DNA of 64,000 bases from Berkiella sp964496435 (lineage in GTDB: Bacteria > Pseudomonadota > Gammaproteobacteria > Berkiellales > Berkiellaceae): contig CAZBZP010000003.1 in the NCBI GenBank assembly GCA_964496435.1, positions 62,001 through 126,000 of the forward strand. Reading direction: 5' to 3'. Below the pieces are notes generated by a model, which was not told the origin of the DNA, searched no databases, and saw only the letters and a list, made by a program, of their open reading frames with translations. A program made the translations under genes and the position numbers. Below are positions 27,248-36,647 of this stretch, one piece after another (the stretch's first letter is position 1; the number at the start of each line of letters is the position of its first letter).

Positions 27248-29357
27248 TAGCATCTTAAGTGGGGGGTTAATTTACGATGGCAGTGGTAACCCTCCCTTTC
27301 GCGCTGATATCGCTCTCAAAAATAATCATGTCGCAAAAATTGCAGCCCACATTGATGAACCTGCTTTAGAAAAAAGAGATGTATCCTCTTTTTGGATCTG
27401 TCCTGGCTTTGTTGATATTCATACCCATTATGATGCTGAAGTTGAAATCAAACCTGATTTAAGTGAATCGGTACGCCACGGCGTGACCAGTGTGATTATG
27501 GGTAATTGCAGTTTATCTCTAAATATAGGCTCACCTGAAATCAATGCTGATCTTTTTGAACGCGTTGAAACCATGCCTGAACTCATTTCACTTTGGAAAG
27601 AACAAGCAAAACAGTGGCCAAATACAAGCGCCTATCTTGAACATTTTGCGAATGTAGCACTTGGCCCAAATATAGCCTGCATGTTGGGACACAGTGCCTT
27701 AAGAGCACAGGTAATGGGCTTAAAAAGAAGTTTAAGCGAAAAAGCATCAGCTAAAGAAATCCAGGCAATGAAAATACTTGCAACAGAAGCGCTCGATGCA
27801 GGTTGCATTGGTATTTCGGTAGACATGGTGCACTGGCATCGAACAACAGGGCTGTATCCTGGGTGTTCTTTACCTTCTCATCATGCCTGTTTGAAAGAAT
27901 ATAGTATGCTTGCTGGCCTTTGCCGCGAGCGTGATGCTGTTTTTCAAGTAACCCCTAATCCTAAAAATCTGTGGCCCTCTATTTTAGCAATTGTAAGGCT
28001 AAGTTATGGTATAACGCGCGCGCCCTTACGCTGCACTATTCTTTCTGCCATGGACATGACCATCAATAAACAAGCTTGGCGCGCATTTCCACTTTTTACT
28101 TTTATTTGCAACAATTTCTTAGGTTGTAACCTTCGTTTTCAAACGATCCCTGAACCTTTTACTATTTATTCTGATGGTCCTATTACCCCCTTATTTGAAG
28201 AGTTTGAATCTGGCACTGAGCTAAATAATCTTAAATCTACAGCCGATAGGCAAAACCTGTGGAATAAGCCTGGTTTTAAAACAAAATTCGCCAAACAATG
28301 GCAAGATCTTAAGGGCCGCACCTTTGATGGTGATTTTGACAAAATGATTATACTTCATTCGAGCAATCCCGCCTGGCATGGAAGTAGTGTGGGCGAAATT
28401 GCAAAGTCATTAGATACAACACCACTTTCCTTATTCATGAACCAGTTGGCCTCCCTTGATAAACAGTTTCGCTGGAAACATACTGGCGCAAATCACCGTG
28501 ATAATATTCGCTATAAGTTATTAAAGCATCCTTATATACTACCTGGGTTTAGTGATGCGGGTGCACATTGTCGTAATATTGCTTTTTTTGATAGTGCCGT
28601 CTCATTAATCAAACAAAGTGTGCAATCCCAATTTATACCGCCTGAAAAGGCAATAAAACGTGTTACATATGAAGCTGCCAAATGGTTTAATCTAAATGCG
28701 GGTCTCATCAAGGTAGGCAGATCGGCCGATTTAGTTGTTTTAGATCCCGCCAAACTCAAACTGCCCCTAACAAAACCCGTCGAAGATTTCGATGCAAAGT
28801 TACAAGGCTCAATGCGATTGGTAAAGCGCGACCCACACTCAGCTATTGAGTCCGTATACATTGCAGGAACTGTTGTTGTTAAACAAGGAAATCCTATCGC
28901 ACCATTAGGTGAAGTTAAATTGGGTGAAGTGCTTAAATCAACGGCGCCTCAGATGAAACCAGGCGAGGCTTATCAACGTTACCGTAATCGCATCAATAGC
29001 GAACAACTAGATCATCCTTTTAAAAATTACTGGGATGTTTTTGTCTTCAAACACCAGCACCCTCAAAATATTTTCTTTCATTGCACAGCTTTTGTGATGA
29101 TGTATGCCATCTTTATTATGAGCTTCTCAATGGGCAACCCTTGGTTAATGTGCTTTATGCCCTTTTCTCAACTAACGGGCTTGATGGGGCATTATTATTT
29201 TGAACAATCCGGGATTGATCAACGTGATACAGCATTCTCATTTCGTGCCTTATTCTGTTTACATAAACTGTTCTTTTATGTCATCGCTGGCCGTTACACA
29301 CAAGAATGTCTACGCGTACGAAACGCTTTTGTTCAATTTCACGAATCACATTTATGA
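27240..29357 (+). CDS. D-aminoacylase-type amidohydrolase fused to a DUF962/Mpo1-like membrane domain
   Basis: Residues 1 to ~560 are an amidohydrolase of the N-acyl-D-amino-acid deacylase group: a metal-binding H-T-H-Y-D-A-E near residues 60-66, G-N-C-S, G-H-S-A-L-R, and F-S-D-A-G-A-H-C-R near residues 440-448. Residues ~590-705 are different: Y-W-D-V-F-V-F-K-H-Q-H-P-Q-N-x-x-F-H followed by hydrophobic helices and G-H-Y-Y-F-E. This resembles the DUF962/Mpo1 family, whose yeast member is an Fe(II) dioxygenase acting on 2-hydroxy fatty acids. I do not know this fusion. It would couple an amidase-like and a lipid-oxidising activity at the membrane. Second gene of the seven-gene operon; overlaps neighbours on both sides. 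Confidence 0.75.
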   Translation: MFDSILSGGLIYDGSGNPPFRADIALKNNHVAKIAAHIDEPALEKRDVSSFWICPGFVDIHTHYDAEVEIKPDLSESVRHGVTSVIMGNCSLSLNIGSPEINADLFERVETMPELISLWKEQAKQWPNTSAYLEHFANVALGPNIACMLGHSALRAQVMGLKRSLSEKASAKEIQAMKILATEALDAGCIGISVDMVHWHRTTGLYPGCSLPSHHACLKEYSMLAGLCRERDAVFQVTPNPKNLWPSILAIVRLSYGITRAPLRCTILSAMDMTINKQAWRAFPLFTFICNNFLGCNLRFQTIPEPFTIYSDGPITPLFEEFESGTELNNLKSTADRQNLWNKPGFKTKFAKQWQDLKGRTFDGDFDKMIILHSSNPAWHGSSVGEIAKSLDTTPLSLFMNQLASLDKQFRWKHTGANHRDNIRYKLLKHPYILPGFSDAGAHCRNIAFFDSAVSLIKQSVQSQFIPPEKAIKRVTYEAAKWFNLNAGLIKVGRSADLVVLDPAKLKLPLTKPVEDFDAKLQGSMRLVKRDPHSAIESVYIAGTVVVKQGNPIAPLGEVKLGEVLKSTAPQMKPGEAYQRYRNRINSEQLDHPFKNYWDVFVFKHQHPQNIFFHCTAFVMMYAIFIMSFSMGNPWLMCFMPFSQLTGLMGHYYFEQSGIDQRDTAFSFRALFCLHKLFFYVIAGRYTQECLRVRNAFVQFHESHL

Positions 29358-30013
29358 TAAACACATTACCAAAGTTCTCATCGCAAAATAGATTGATTTT
29401 CATGATTGTGGGCTGCGCCATTTTTTCCTTTATCTATTTAGGAGCAGCCCACTTTCCAGTTGGAGAGCTTAAACAAGCACCAATTATTAATTTAGATGCC
29501 TCAATACAATGGATTCCATGGACAATCATTATCTATTTATCTCAATTTCTCTATTTACCACTCGCATTGCTTTTAGCGCCTAATGAAGAAATAGCTAACA
29601 GAACCTATTATGCTTATCTAATAGCCACGCTGTTTGGTGGGATGATATTTCTACTTTACCCAAGCGAATTACCTCAATTTGATCTCAACAAACTAGAGTT
29701 ACCACTTGCTCTAAATTTATGTTATCAGTTTGTATATTACAGCGATGTACCTTGTAATTGTTTTCCCTCGCTTCACACAATGTTGGCACTGGTAGCTGCA
29801 ACAAGTCTGAGACAGCGCGGGATTATTTGGCAGATAGTAGCCTCACTTTGGACTACTGCTATTATAATTTCTACCCTAACAACCAAGCAACATTGTCTTC
29901 TAGATGTGTTAGCAGGGGTGCTATTATTCTGCTTTGGCGTATGGTTATTCCCCCTGTGGTTTGATAGGAGAATAAATGGAAGAATTGCATTCACAAATAG
30001 TACCGATACCTAG
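29354..30013 (+). CDS. PAP2-superfamily phosphatase / phosphotransferase
   Basis: A ~219-residue protein with about six membrane helices. The PAP2 catalytic motifs appear as C-F-P-S-L-H near the middle and T-T-K-Q-H-C-L-L-D-V-L-A-G toward the C-terminus. The F-P-S-L-H form is typical of the inositolphosphorylceramide-synthase-like branch, so either lipid-phosphate hydrolysis or head-group transfer is possible. I start it at ATG 29354, which overlaps the amidohydrolase stop as ATGA; the 16-codon longer frame is less likely. Third gene of the plus-strand operon. Confidence 0.75.
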   Translation: MINTLPKFSSQNRLIFMIVGCAIFSFIYLGAAHFPVGELKQAPIINLDASIQWIPWTIIIYLSQFLYLPLALLLAPNEEIANRTYYAYLIATLFGGMIFLLYPSELPQFDLNKLELPLALNLCYQFVYYSDVPCNCFPSLHTMLALVAATSLRQRGIIWQIVASLWTTAIIISTLTTKQHCLLDVLAGVLLFCFGVWLFPLWFDRRINGRIAFTNSTDT

Positions 30014-30704
30014 TCTAACGCCAAACAGCATTGAAGCGATGTTTGCTTTATATGCAAACTACTATCAGCAAACGAGTATCGGCCTTTTTGAAAAAGATCT
30101 TTTCAAGAAAAATTCTGTATTGCAAATTTTTAATGAAAGCAATGAACTCATTGGCTTTACGACCATTTTAAACTATGTGACGCTCTATCAATCCCAAAAG
30201 CTTCACATTGTGTTTTCAGGCGATACCATCATGGCAGATAGGTATTGGGGCAGACCTATCCTTGCATTCTCCTGGCTAAAATATGCAGGCACACTCAAAG
30301 CAAAAAACCCTGAGCTTCCCTTATATTGGTTTATTATTGTCAAGGGGCACAGAACTTATCGGTATTTACCTGTCTTTAGCAAAGTTTTCTATCCAAATTT
30401 TCAAAACCCGACACCGCTTTGGGAACAAAATCTCATACATCATTTAGCCAAAGAAAGCTTTGCTGATAACTATGACGAATCACGCGGCATTATTCACTTT
30501 CCAAAATCGCAAGGGCATTTAAAAGCGCCTTGGGCTGCAATACCTGAAAAATTACTGAATCGAAAAGATATTCAATTTTTTAAATCGAAAAATCCAGACT
30601 ATGACAAAGGAGATGAACTTGTCTGTTTATGTCGATTAGATGATGACAATTTAAAACCTATGGCTCAACGCTTATTTGATGAAGGATTAGCAATACACGC
30701 ATGA
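29976..30704 (+). CDS. Putative GNAT-like acyltransferase, function unassigned
   Basis: A 242-residue soluble protein with a good ribosome site (TAGGAG, five bases before ATG), overlapping the PAP2 gene by 38 bases. The segment around residues 55-110 (N-E-L-I-G-F-T-T-I ... F-S-G-D-T-I-M-A-D-R-Y-W-G) has the strand-turn-helix character of a GNAT acetyltransferase, but the acetyl-CoA pyrophosphate loop is not clear. An acyl-transfer role would suit the surrounding lipid/amide enzymes; this is a weak inference, and it may be an unrelated fold. Confidence 0.55.
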   Translation: MEELHSQIVPIPSLTPNSIEAMFALYANYYQQTSIGLFEKDLFKKNSVLQIFNESNELIGFTTILNYVTLYQSQKLHIVFSGDTIMADRYWGRPILAFSWLKYAGTLKAKNPELPLYWFIIVKGHRTYRYLPVFSKVFYPNFQNPTPLWEQNLIHHLAKESFADNYDESRGIIHFPKSQGHLKAPWAAIPEKLLNRKDIQFFKSKNPDYDKGDELVCLCRLDDDNLKPMAQRLFDEGLAIHA

Positions 30705-31702
30705 GCAGTACTCTCTCATTTAACAAGACAAGTGATATTCCCTTAGGGTGGGTCTGGGTATGCAAGGCTAAACAACTTAAAAAAAATAAAATTCGTGCTG
30801 CCAATATTTTTGGTCGCGAAATTATAGTGTTTAGAACCCAAGATAATCTCATTGGTGCCTTAGATGCCTTTTGCCCCCACATGGGCGCGCATTTGGTTGA
30901 CGGCAAAGTAGAAGGAAATGGCGTTAGATGCTTTTTCCATAATTGGAAGTTTAATAAAGAAGGTCAATGCGTTGATATTCCTTGTCTACAAGAGTTGCCT
31001 GCTAAAAAGATTTCAACGCAAGCTTTTGTCGTTAAAGAACAATATGGTCTTATATGGCTGTGGACAGGTGACAACACGCCCCACTTTGAGATCCCCTGCG
31101 TTCCCAAGTTAGATTCAAAAGCAATCGCTTTCTCTGTAAGCAAGCCATGGATTAAACTTTGTCACCCCAATGTTGTCATGATTAATGCTATTGATGAGCA
31201 CCACTTTCAAACAGTGCATAAATTACCTGGCCATATTTTGAATATGGAACCCACAGCCATTGATACGCACCTTATTCAATTTGAGAATAAGGGTAAGCCC
31301 TCATCCCATCATTGGTTTGGCCGCTTTGTACAAAAATTTTATAAAGGCCCTATAACTTATAATACGAGCTATTGGTATGGGCTTGTTGGCACGGTAACAC
31401 TTGGGCCGGATTTTTTCCCTCTTTATTTAATGTTTGCTTTAAAAACATTACCTGATGGCAGCACCTTAGGTAAAACAATTGCTTTTACAAAGTATCGCAA
31501 GGGAATTATGGGGCGTTTTTTCAATGCTATCGTATTACAATTAACCAAATTAGCTGGCCTCTATTTTGCGCGTGGTGACACTAAAGTATTTCAAAAAATA
31601 CAATTTAATTTTAAAAACCCAATTAAAAAAGATAAGGCCGTGATAGCCTTTATTAAACATCTTGAAAATCAACCAAAAGTAGAATGGAAAGCAATTGTAT
31701 GA
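30701..31702 (+). CDS. Rieske-type non-heme iron oxygenase (second of three)
   Basis: A 333-residue protein with intact Rieske ligands Cys58/His60 and Cys77/His80, and the mononuclear iron motif at Asp165, His168 and His173 (D-E-H-H-F-Q-T-V-H). It is a paralogue of the product of 25507-26571 and much less like the third Rieske protein at 35619. Its start overlaps the previous gene as ATGA, and its stop overlaps the SDR start as ATGA, so translation is probably coupled. The expected reaction is O2-dependent hydroxylation or desaturation with electrons from a ferredoxin; the ferredoxin at 36640 is a plausible partner. Confidence 0.85.
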   Translation: MSSTLSFNKTSDIPLGWVWVCKAKQLKKNKIRAANIFGREIIVFRTQDNLIGALDAFCPHMGAHLVDGKVEGNGVRCFFHNWKFNKEGQCVDIPCLQELPAKKISTQAFVVKEQYGLIWLWTGDNTPHFEIPCVPKLDSKAIAFSVSKPWIKLCHPNVVMINAIDEHHFQTVHKLPGHILNMEPTAIDTHLIQFENKGKPSSHHWFGRFVQKFYKGPITYNTSYWYGLVGTVTLGPDFFPLYLMFALKTLPDGSTLGKTIAFTKYRKGIMGRFFNAIVLQLTKLAGLYFARGDTKVFQKIQFNFKNPIKKDKAVIAFIKHLENQPKVEWKAIV

Positions 31703-32535
31703 CTTCGAAAATAGCTTTGATATCAGGCTGCTCCTCTGGCCTGGGATTGGAAATGCTGCAAGTATTTCTAAAAAATGGTTGGCAGGTAATTGCTATTACA
31801 AGAAACAAAGCATCAATACATATCGAACATCCGAACTTGATAACCATATCGCTTGATCTTAGCAAAAGTTCGGCCCAAGATATTAAAGACTATATCGCTC
31901 CACATCTTAGCAAAGGTCTTGACCTTTTAATAAACAATGCAGGTTTCGCACTTGTCGGCGCCTTTGAAACGCTGGGTGAAATCGAAATCCGAGAGCAAAT
32001 GGAAGTTAATTTTTTCTCTCATCTTTTCATCACTAAAGCCTGTCTAGAAGCTCTAAGAAAAAGAAAAGGAAAAATATTTACGCTTTCATCTGTTTTTGGC
32101 CTCATGGGATGCCCTTATCATACTTTATATTGTGCTTCAAAATTTGCTCTTGAAGGTTTCAGTGAAGCATTACATTATGAAGTTCATAATCAAGGCATAC
32201 AATGTACTGTCATTGAACCGGGGCGTTATCATACGCAATTTGGCAATAATATGAAGATTGTTGAGCCTAGTTTGTCGCATCAAGAAAATTATGCAAAATC
32301 ATATCAAGGCTTTATGCGCTTAAAGCAAAAATTAAAGGCTAAAAAAGCTAATAACACCTTAGCGTTTGCAAACAAAATTTTCCAACTAACTCAACAGGAA
32401 AAAACGCCGCTGCGTGTTCCTATAGATCTTGATAGTAAAATTCCTTTTCTTATCAGAAAATATTTACCTACTGCTCTTTTTTCCTGGTTGCAATATAAAT
32501 TATTTGCAAAACATTTTGATTTCAAACATGTTTAA
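31699..32535 (+). CDS. SDR-family oxidoreductase
   Basis: A ~278-residue classical SDR. The cofactor motif S-G-C-S-S-G-L-G is near the N-terminus, N-N-A-G-F follows, and catalytic Ser (L-S-S-V-F) and Y-x-x-x-K (Y-C-A-S-K) are present. The long C-terminal part after the catalytic Lys resembles the 3-ketosphinganine-reductase/retinol-dehydrogenase-like branch. It probably interconverts a keto and a hydroxyl group on a hydrophobic substrate, upstream or downstream of the co-transcribed oxygenases. ATG 31699 overlaps the Rieske stop, which decides the start. Confidence 0.85.
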   Translation: MTSKIALISGCSSGLGLEMLQVFLKNGWQVIAITRNKASIHIEHPNLITISLDLSKSSAQDIKDYIAPHLSKGLDLLINNAGFALVGAFETLGEIEIREQMEVNFFSHLFITKACLEALRKRKGKIFTLSSVFGLMGCPYHTLYCASKFALEGFSEALHYEVHNQGIQCTVIEPGRYHTQFGNNMKIVEPSLSHQENYAKSYQGFMRLKQKLKAKKANNTLAFANKIFQLTQQEKTPLRVPIDLDSKIPFLIRKYLPTALFSWLQYKLFAKHFDFKHV

Positions 32536-33460
32536 CATCCAAGACACTTTGAAAAGTTCTCATGATAATGCTGATGAAAAATCGCTCAAATTGATCAATG
32601 GGTTTTTAAAAAAAAGAACTCATCTGTATCAAGATGCAAGCTCAGTAAAGTTGTATTGGCCGGCTGAATTTTATGGTTTAGATAAATCCGCATTTTACCA
32701 AAGTGCCAATCTTGAGCTGAAAAATAATATCAACCATTTGTGTGATCAAGATATTTTAAATGAATCTTACTTTATAGAAAAAATTGGCATCGCGTATTCA
32801 GCCAAACTTATATTAATGGCACCCACTACAGAAATTAAACAAATCTTTAGCTTTATCGCTGCCGATGAAGCAACACATTTGCAATGGCTGACGCCTTTTA
32901 TTCCGCAATCAATTCGTACTAAACCAAGCGGCCCACTATTAAGCATGATTAATCAAATTGTGCAGCTTGAGACCCCAAACTTATTGTATTATCTTGTTCA
33001 AATTATTTTGGAGGGTTGGGGTATTAAGCATTACAAAATGCTAAGTCAAAATTGCCACGAGCCTCAATTAAAAAATATCTTAGATTCCATATTACAGGAT
33101 GAGGCTTTGCATCATCATAGTGGTAAATCCTTTTTTTGTGTCCAACAATTGAATCATCTTGATTTTAAAATAATTAAAGACACACTCAAAGCGTATTGCG
33201 ATTTGGTGCGTATCGGCCCCCAATCTGTGATGTTATCATTAAGTAAAGCAATGGGCGGTTTTGACAAAGCGCAATTCGTTCAACTTTATGAGGAACTTGA
33301 TGGCGCTAAAAGCGCAAGTGAAAAACTCAGTACACTTTTTAAACTAATGAATCAGCCAGGCCTTGAGTTAATTGTTCAAGAAATAGCAGATGAAGGATAT
33401 TTCAAGCCTTACTCAGCGCAAGATAGCGCAGAAGTTGCTCTCCAATCTGCGGCGATATGA
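32528..33460 (+). CDS. Ferritin-like di-iron protein
   Basis: A ~310-residue all-helical protein. Two E-x-x-H motifs, D-E-A-T-H near residue 115 and D-E-A-L-H-H-H near residue 195, with further Glu residues on flanking helices, give the ligand pattern of a ferritin-like di-iron oxygenase. I cannot assign it to a named subfamily. I start it at ATG 32528, which overlaps the SDR stop by eight bases; the longer frame reads through the SDR. Last gene of the plus-strand operon; its 3' end overlaps the convergent GH3 gene by ~59 bases. Confidence 0.7.
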   Translation: MFNIQDTLKSSHDNADEKSLKLINGFLKKRTHLYQDASSVKLYWPAEFYGLDKSAFYQSANLELKNNINHLCDQDILNESYFIEKIGIAYSAKLILMAPTTEIKQIFSFIAADEATHLQWLTPFIPQSIRTKPSGPLLSMINQIVQLETPNLLYYLVQIILEGWGIKHYKMLSQNCHEPQLKNILDSILQDEALHHHSGKSFFCVQQLNHLDFKIIKDTLKAYCDLVRIGPQSVMLSLSKAMGGFDKAQFVQLYEELDGAKSASEKLSTLFKLMNQPGLELIVQEIADEGYFKPYSAQDSAEVALQSAAI

Positions 33461-34991
33461 TAAGAGATCTTTCTTTTTGATTCCCCATTTTAATACCCAT
33501 GTTTTCCATGATTTGGCAAACATGGGTTTTCATCTGCGGGTGATAGACAATTTCAGGCATAAGTAGTTGCAACATTTTTCGTGCATTTGCATAATGAAAA
33601 GCCCCAGACAAGTAATTATCTAAATAGTATTCCTGTTCTAATACAGCTTTATTATCTGTTAATAAATAGTATTTGCCTTGACCTGTTTCTTGCAATGTGG
33701 GCACCAACAGAAGACAATCGCTCTCTTTAAATGGACTCTTAGAAAATATATTTTCAACAAAACGCTCATTTAGCTTTTCACCGACCAAATCGCAGGTATC
33801 AGCTGTTCTACCTATAAATTCAAAACAAGGTGTGTTCTGATGAAAATGGGTTACCCTGATATAATCTCCTAGCCGATAGCGATATAAACCTGAACTTTGA
33901 CTTATAATAATTTCATATTGTTCATCAATTTTTAATTCATGCAGTCTCAATATATTTTTTGATTTATCTTCAAATTCTAGAAAAACATCATTGACCAAAG
34001 GAACATAGCCATTGGCCTGAACCAAAGGAATAGTGATAGGTGCCTCGGTAGCCAACAGGCCTTTTCCTTGAATATGTGTCTTTGGAAAATATTGATCGAT
34101 TTTATTTGCCAATCGACTTGATGTCCCTTGAGTCCAACAAGAAATCAATTTTAAATGTGGCCAAAGCAACTCATAATTCCTATTTGATTTGAAAGAGGAG
34201 AAAAGTGCTTTTCTTTTTTTTCTCAAACAAGGAACACTAAACTGAATATTTTGATATTTAAAATTCTCTTGAGTGAGATAAAAAATCATTTCATCGAATC
34301 TATCTTCAATGATACTTAAGAGAACCAATAAATAGGAAGGACTCCAAATTGACATTATCTCAATATTTTCTTGCGCTAGCAGTGTGAGCGCTAAAATAAA
34401 GCGAAAATCATTAGGATCGGTTAATTGATAGATGTTAGTTTGCCTTACTAAGAAGGGCTTTATAAGAATTTGAATAATCCCTTTCAAATAGTCACTATCA
34501 TCGTGGTGATAAGATTCACTTTCTTTTGATTGAAGAGGGGATATGCTCATAAATATCTTTAGGGTATCTAAGGACAATACCTTGCTCAAACTGTCATAAC
34601 CCCATATTTTAAAGCAATTTGAAAAATTCGTTCTTAGCGTTTTTGTATAGGGAATAGATTTTTGCGGGCCAGCATTGCCTGATGTTTTTTCAAAAAACTC
34701 AATTTTATCATTTGATATTATTTTTATATTTGTTTTTGCCCTATCTATCCAATCAGCGATATCTTCATAGTTAACAATTGGGATTTTATTCGCATATTCA
34801 GCATAAGAAATATTTTTGGCTACATGATAATATTGGCCATATTCAGTATTACTCAAATTAGCGCTAATTTTTTCAAGTACTGCGTGTTGAGCACCAAATG
34901 GATTAAGCATTGCCCTGCAGAATGCGTTGTGCGCTTTGGCAGAAATGAGCTTAAATAGTTTTTGGCTAAGAAGGCCTTGGTATGGGATCAT
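33402..34991 (-). CDS. GH3-family acyl-acid amido synthetase-like ligase
   Basis: A 529-residue member of the GH3 (auxin-responsive) group of acyl-adenylating enzymes. The N-terminal helix segment ending N-T-E-Y-G, the ATP-binding E-K-T-S-G-N-A-G-P-Q-K-S near residues 101-112, and Y-R-Y-R-L-G-D-Y-I-R-V (motif III, near residue 370) are all present. Plant GH3 enzymes join a carboxylic acid to an amino acid through an acyl-AMP. Bacterial members are mostly uncharacterised. Last gene of the six-gene minus-strand cassette, where it would activate a carboxylic acid for conjugation; its 3' end overlaps the convergent di-iron gene. Confidence 0.8.
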   Translation of the reverse strand: MIPYQGLLSQKLFKLISAKAHNAFCRAMLNPFGAQHAVLEKISANLSNTEYGQYYHVAKNISYAEYANKIPIVNYEDIADWIDRAKTNIKIISNDKIEFFEKTSGNAGPQKSIPYTKTLRTNFSNCFKIWGYDSLSKVLSLDTLKIFMSISPLQSKESESYHHDDSDYLKGIIQILIKPFLVRQTNIYQLTDPNDFRFILALTLLAQENIEIMSIWSPSYLLVLLSIIEDRFDEMIFYLTQENFKYQNIQFSVPCLRKKRKALFSSFKSNRNYELLWPHLKLISCWTQGTSSRLANKIDQYFPKTHIQGKGLLATEAPITIPLVQANGYVPLVNDVFLEFEDKSKNILRLHELKIDEQYEIIISQSSGLYRYRLGDYIRVTHFHQNTPCFEFIGRTADTCDLVGEKLNERFVENIFSKSPFKESDCLLLVPTLQETGQGKYYLLTDNKAVLEQEYYLDNYLSGAFHYANARKMLQLLMPEIVYHPQMKTHVCQIMENMGIKMGNQKERSLIISPQIGEQLLRYLALSKA

Positions 34992-35604
34992 GATGCACTG
35001 CTTTTAACTGTTCTTGTGAAGTTACATGTTGATCAATCAATAAAATGCTAGCGATAGGTATAGTTATATTATCTGCAATGTATGTGCCTGGTCCTAATCG
35101 ACAACCTGCGCCAACCAATACAGATTTTCCAAGTCGCACTTTACTCACTTGCAAAATTACGTGCCCCTCTTTTTGATTAATGATATGGCTCGAGCAAGCT
35201 GCGCGATGCCCAAAAATGCAATAATCCCCTACTTCTAATAGGCTTCTGTCAACGATTTCTATACGTGGCGTCCAATATACTTGCTTGCCAATACGAGAAC
35301 CCCATAACCTTAACCAGAAGCTGTAGAGCCCTGGTATGATGCGTAACAAACCCTCTAGAAAAGGTAGGGCACTATAGACTTGTTGTATTTGATGCGCCCC
35401 CCACCAAGGACAATAGGATGCCGCTTTAAAATTACTGAAACCTTCCTGGAGGGGAACTATGCTATTTTGCAGTCTAAATGCACATATAGGAAAAAGATAA
35501 AGCATAAAAAGAAAAAGCAGAAAATGCGAAACAGTAGCTGAGATAATAAACAACCAAATACTGAGCACTATCAATGTCAGGTGCAAAGTCCCAAAAAAGA
35601 TCAT
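34966..35604 (-). CDS. Membrane-anchored hexapeptide-repeat acyltransferase
   Basis: A protein of about 212 residues. An N-terminal hydrophobic region (two helices) is followed by a left-handed beta-helix with imperfect hexapeptide repeats (I-E-I-V-D-R-S-L-L-E-V-G-D, V-R-L-G-K-S-V-L-V-G-A-G-C-R-L-G-P-G). The fold is that of acetyl/acyltransferases such as WcaF and of the terminal beta-helix domains of some NRPS-like proteins. I use ATG 35602-35604; a TTG eight codons upstream would overlap the Rieske stop. It lies between the Rieske and GH3 genes with overlaps, so it probably transfers an acyl group to the same intermediate. Confidence 0.7.
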   Translation of the reverse strand: MIFFGTLHLTLIVLSIWLFIISATVSHFLLFLFMLYLFPICAFRLQNSIVPLQEGFSNFKAASYCPWWGAHQIQQVYSALPFLEGLLRIIPGLYSFWLRLWGSRIGKQVYWTPRIEIVDRSLLEVGDYCIFGHRAACSSHIINQKEGHVILQVSKVRLGKSVLVGAGCRLGPGTYIADNITIPIASILLIDQHVTSQEQLKAVHHDPIPRPS

Positions 35605-35618
35605 CGCTTTTCTAAATA

Positions 35619-36647
35619 TTACACCCAAAATGCAATTTCCTTTTGTTGATCAGCTAATGAAGCAGGCTCCTGTCCACTCATTAGTGCATCAATTATTTCT
35701 GAGGTATAGCTATGGATAAGATCTGCAGATGTATGTGCAAAATGTTGGCCATACTTTTTGATAACTTCCATTTGGTCATTTAATATTGTGATATCTTGAT
35801 TTATTACTTTTTGGCCTTGGCGTTTAATTATCCATTTTGTCAATGGCAGATAATTCCAAATGCCAAAATCATACGCAAGCTCTGTGTAAACAATTGTTTT
35901 CTCTGCAGTCACAGGAATTGATTGACTGGTAATGACATATTCCCATTTACCTTCAAGCTTATAAATTACATGCGTAATGTTAGGTGCATAAAAATTATCT
36001 TGATGGAAAATGGAATGCTTCTTTGGGTTAAGCAAATAGGAAAAACTACCTAGATTATTTTTTTCATTCTCATAATCTATTTGAATATGTCCATTTTCTC
36101 TTTTTACTTTGGCATTAATTTTTTCATTCTGCTTGTTGCGAAAAATGCCTTTGTGCACATAAGCGGTATGCGGTATATCTATGAAATTTTCTACACAATT
36201 TGCTAATGTATTATTAAAATGATTAACCAACCTAATAGATTTATATTGTGGTTTGCTAAAACTTGGCATGGTAAACGGATTCATTAGTGGATTATCATCT
36301 AAACACACATAAATATAGCCTTCTTGTTCTATGCAACGAAAAGCATGTGACAAATTCATTACATCTTTCTTTTGCTTTTCAAAATGTGTCGGCACCGATA
36401 CTAATTGACCATTTCCATTATAAACCCAGCCATGATATGGACAGGTTAATAATCCATCAATGACATGTCCTTTTGATAATCTAGCACAGCGATGCAAGCA
36501 TTTATCTCTCATCACGCAAGGCTTGTTATCGGCTCCTCTAAATACTACTAACCATTCATCTAATATTTGCCGTGCCAAAACTTGATTAGGTTTCAACTCT
36601 TTTGATTGCGCAACAATGTACCAATATTTTTTGAGCAAATTATTCAT
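35619..36647 (-). CDS. Rieske-type ring-hydroxylating-like oxygenase (third of three)
   Basis: A ~342-residue oxygenase. Rieske ligands are C-x-H (C-L-H) and C-P-Y-H in the standard C-P-Y-H-G-W form, and the iron motif is D-I-P-H-T-A-Y-V-H. It is closer to typical phthalate/vanillate-type oxygenases than the other two Rieske proteins here. The start is ATG 36645-36647, overlapping the ferredoxin stop by eight bases; a TTG three codons earlier is possible. The gene directly after the ferredoxin is its natural electron-transfer partner. The ferredoxin reductase is missing from the cluster. Confidence 0.85.
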   Translation of the reverse strand: MNNLLKKYWYIVAQSKELKPNQVLARQILDEWLVVFRGADNKPCVMRDKCLHRCARLSKGHVIDGLLTCPYHGWVYNGNGQLVSVPTHFEKQKKDVMNLSHAFRCIEQEGYIYVCLDDNPLMNPFTMPSFSKPQYKSIRLVNHFNNTLANCVENFIDIPHTAYVHKGIFRNKQNEKINAKVKRENGHIQIDYENEKNNLGSFSYLLNPKKHSIFHQDNFYAPNITHVIYKLEGKWEYVITSQSIPVTAEKTIVYTELAYDFGIWNYLPLTKWIIKRQGQKVINQDITILNDQMEVIKKYGQHFAHTSADLIHSYTSEIIDALMSGQEPASLADQQKEIAFWV

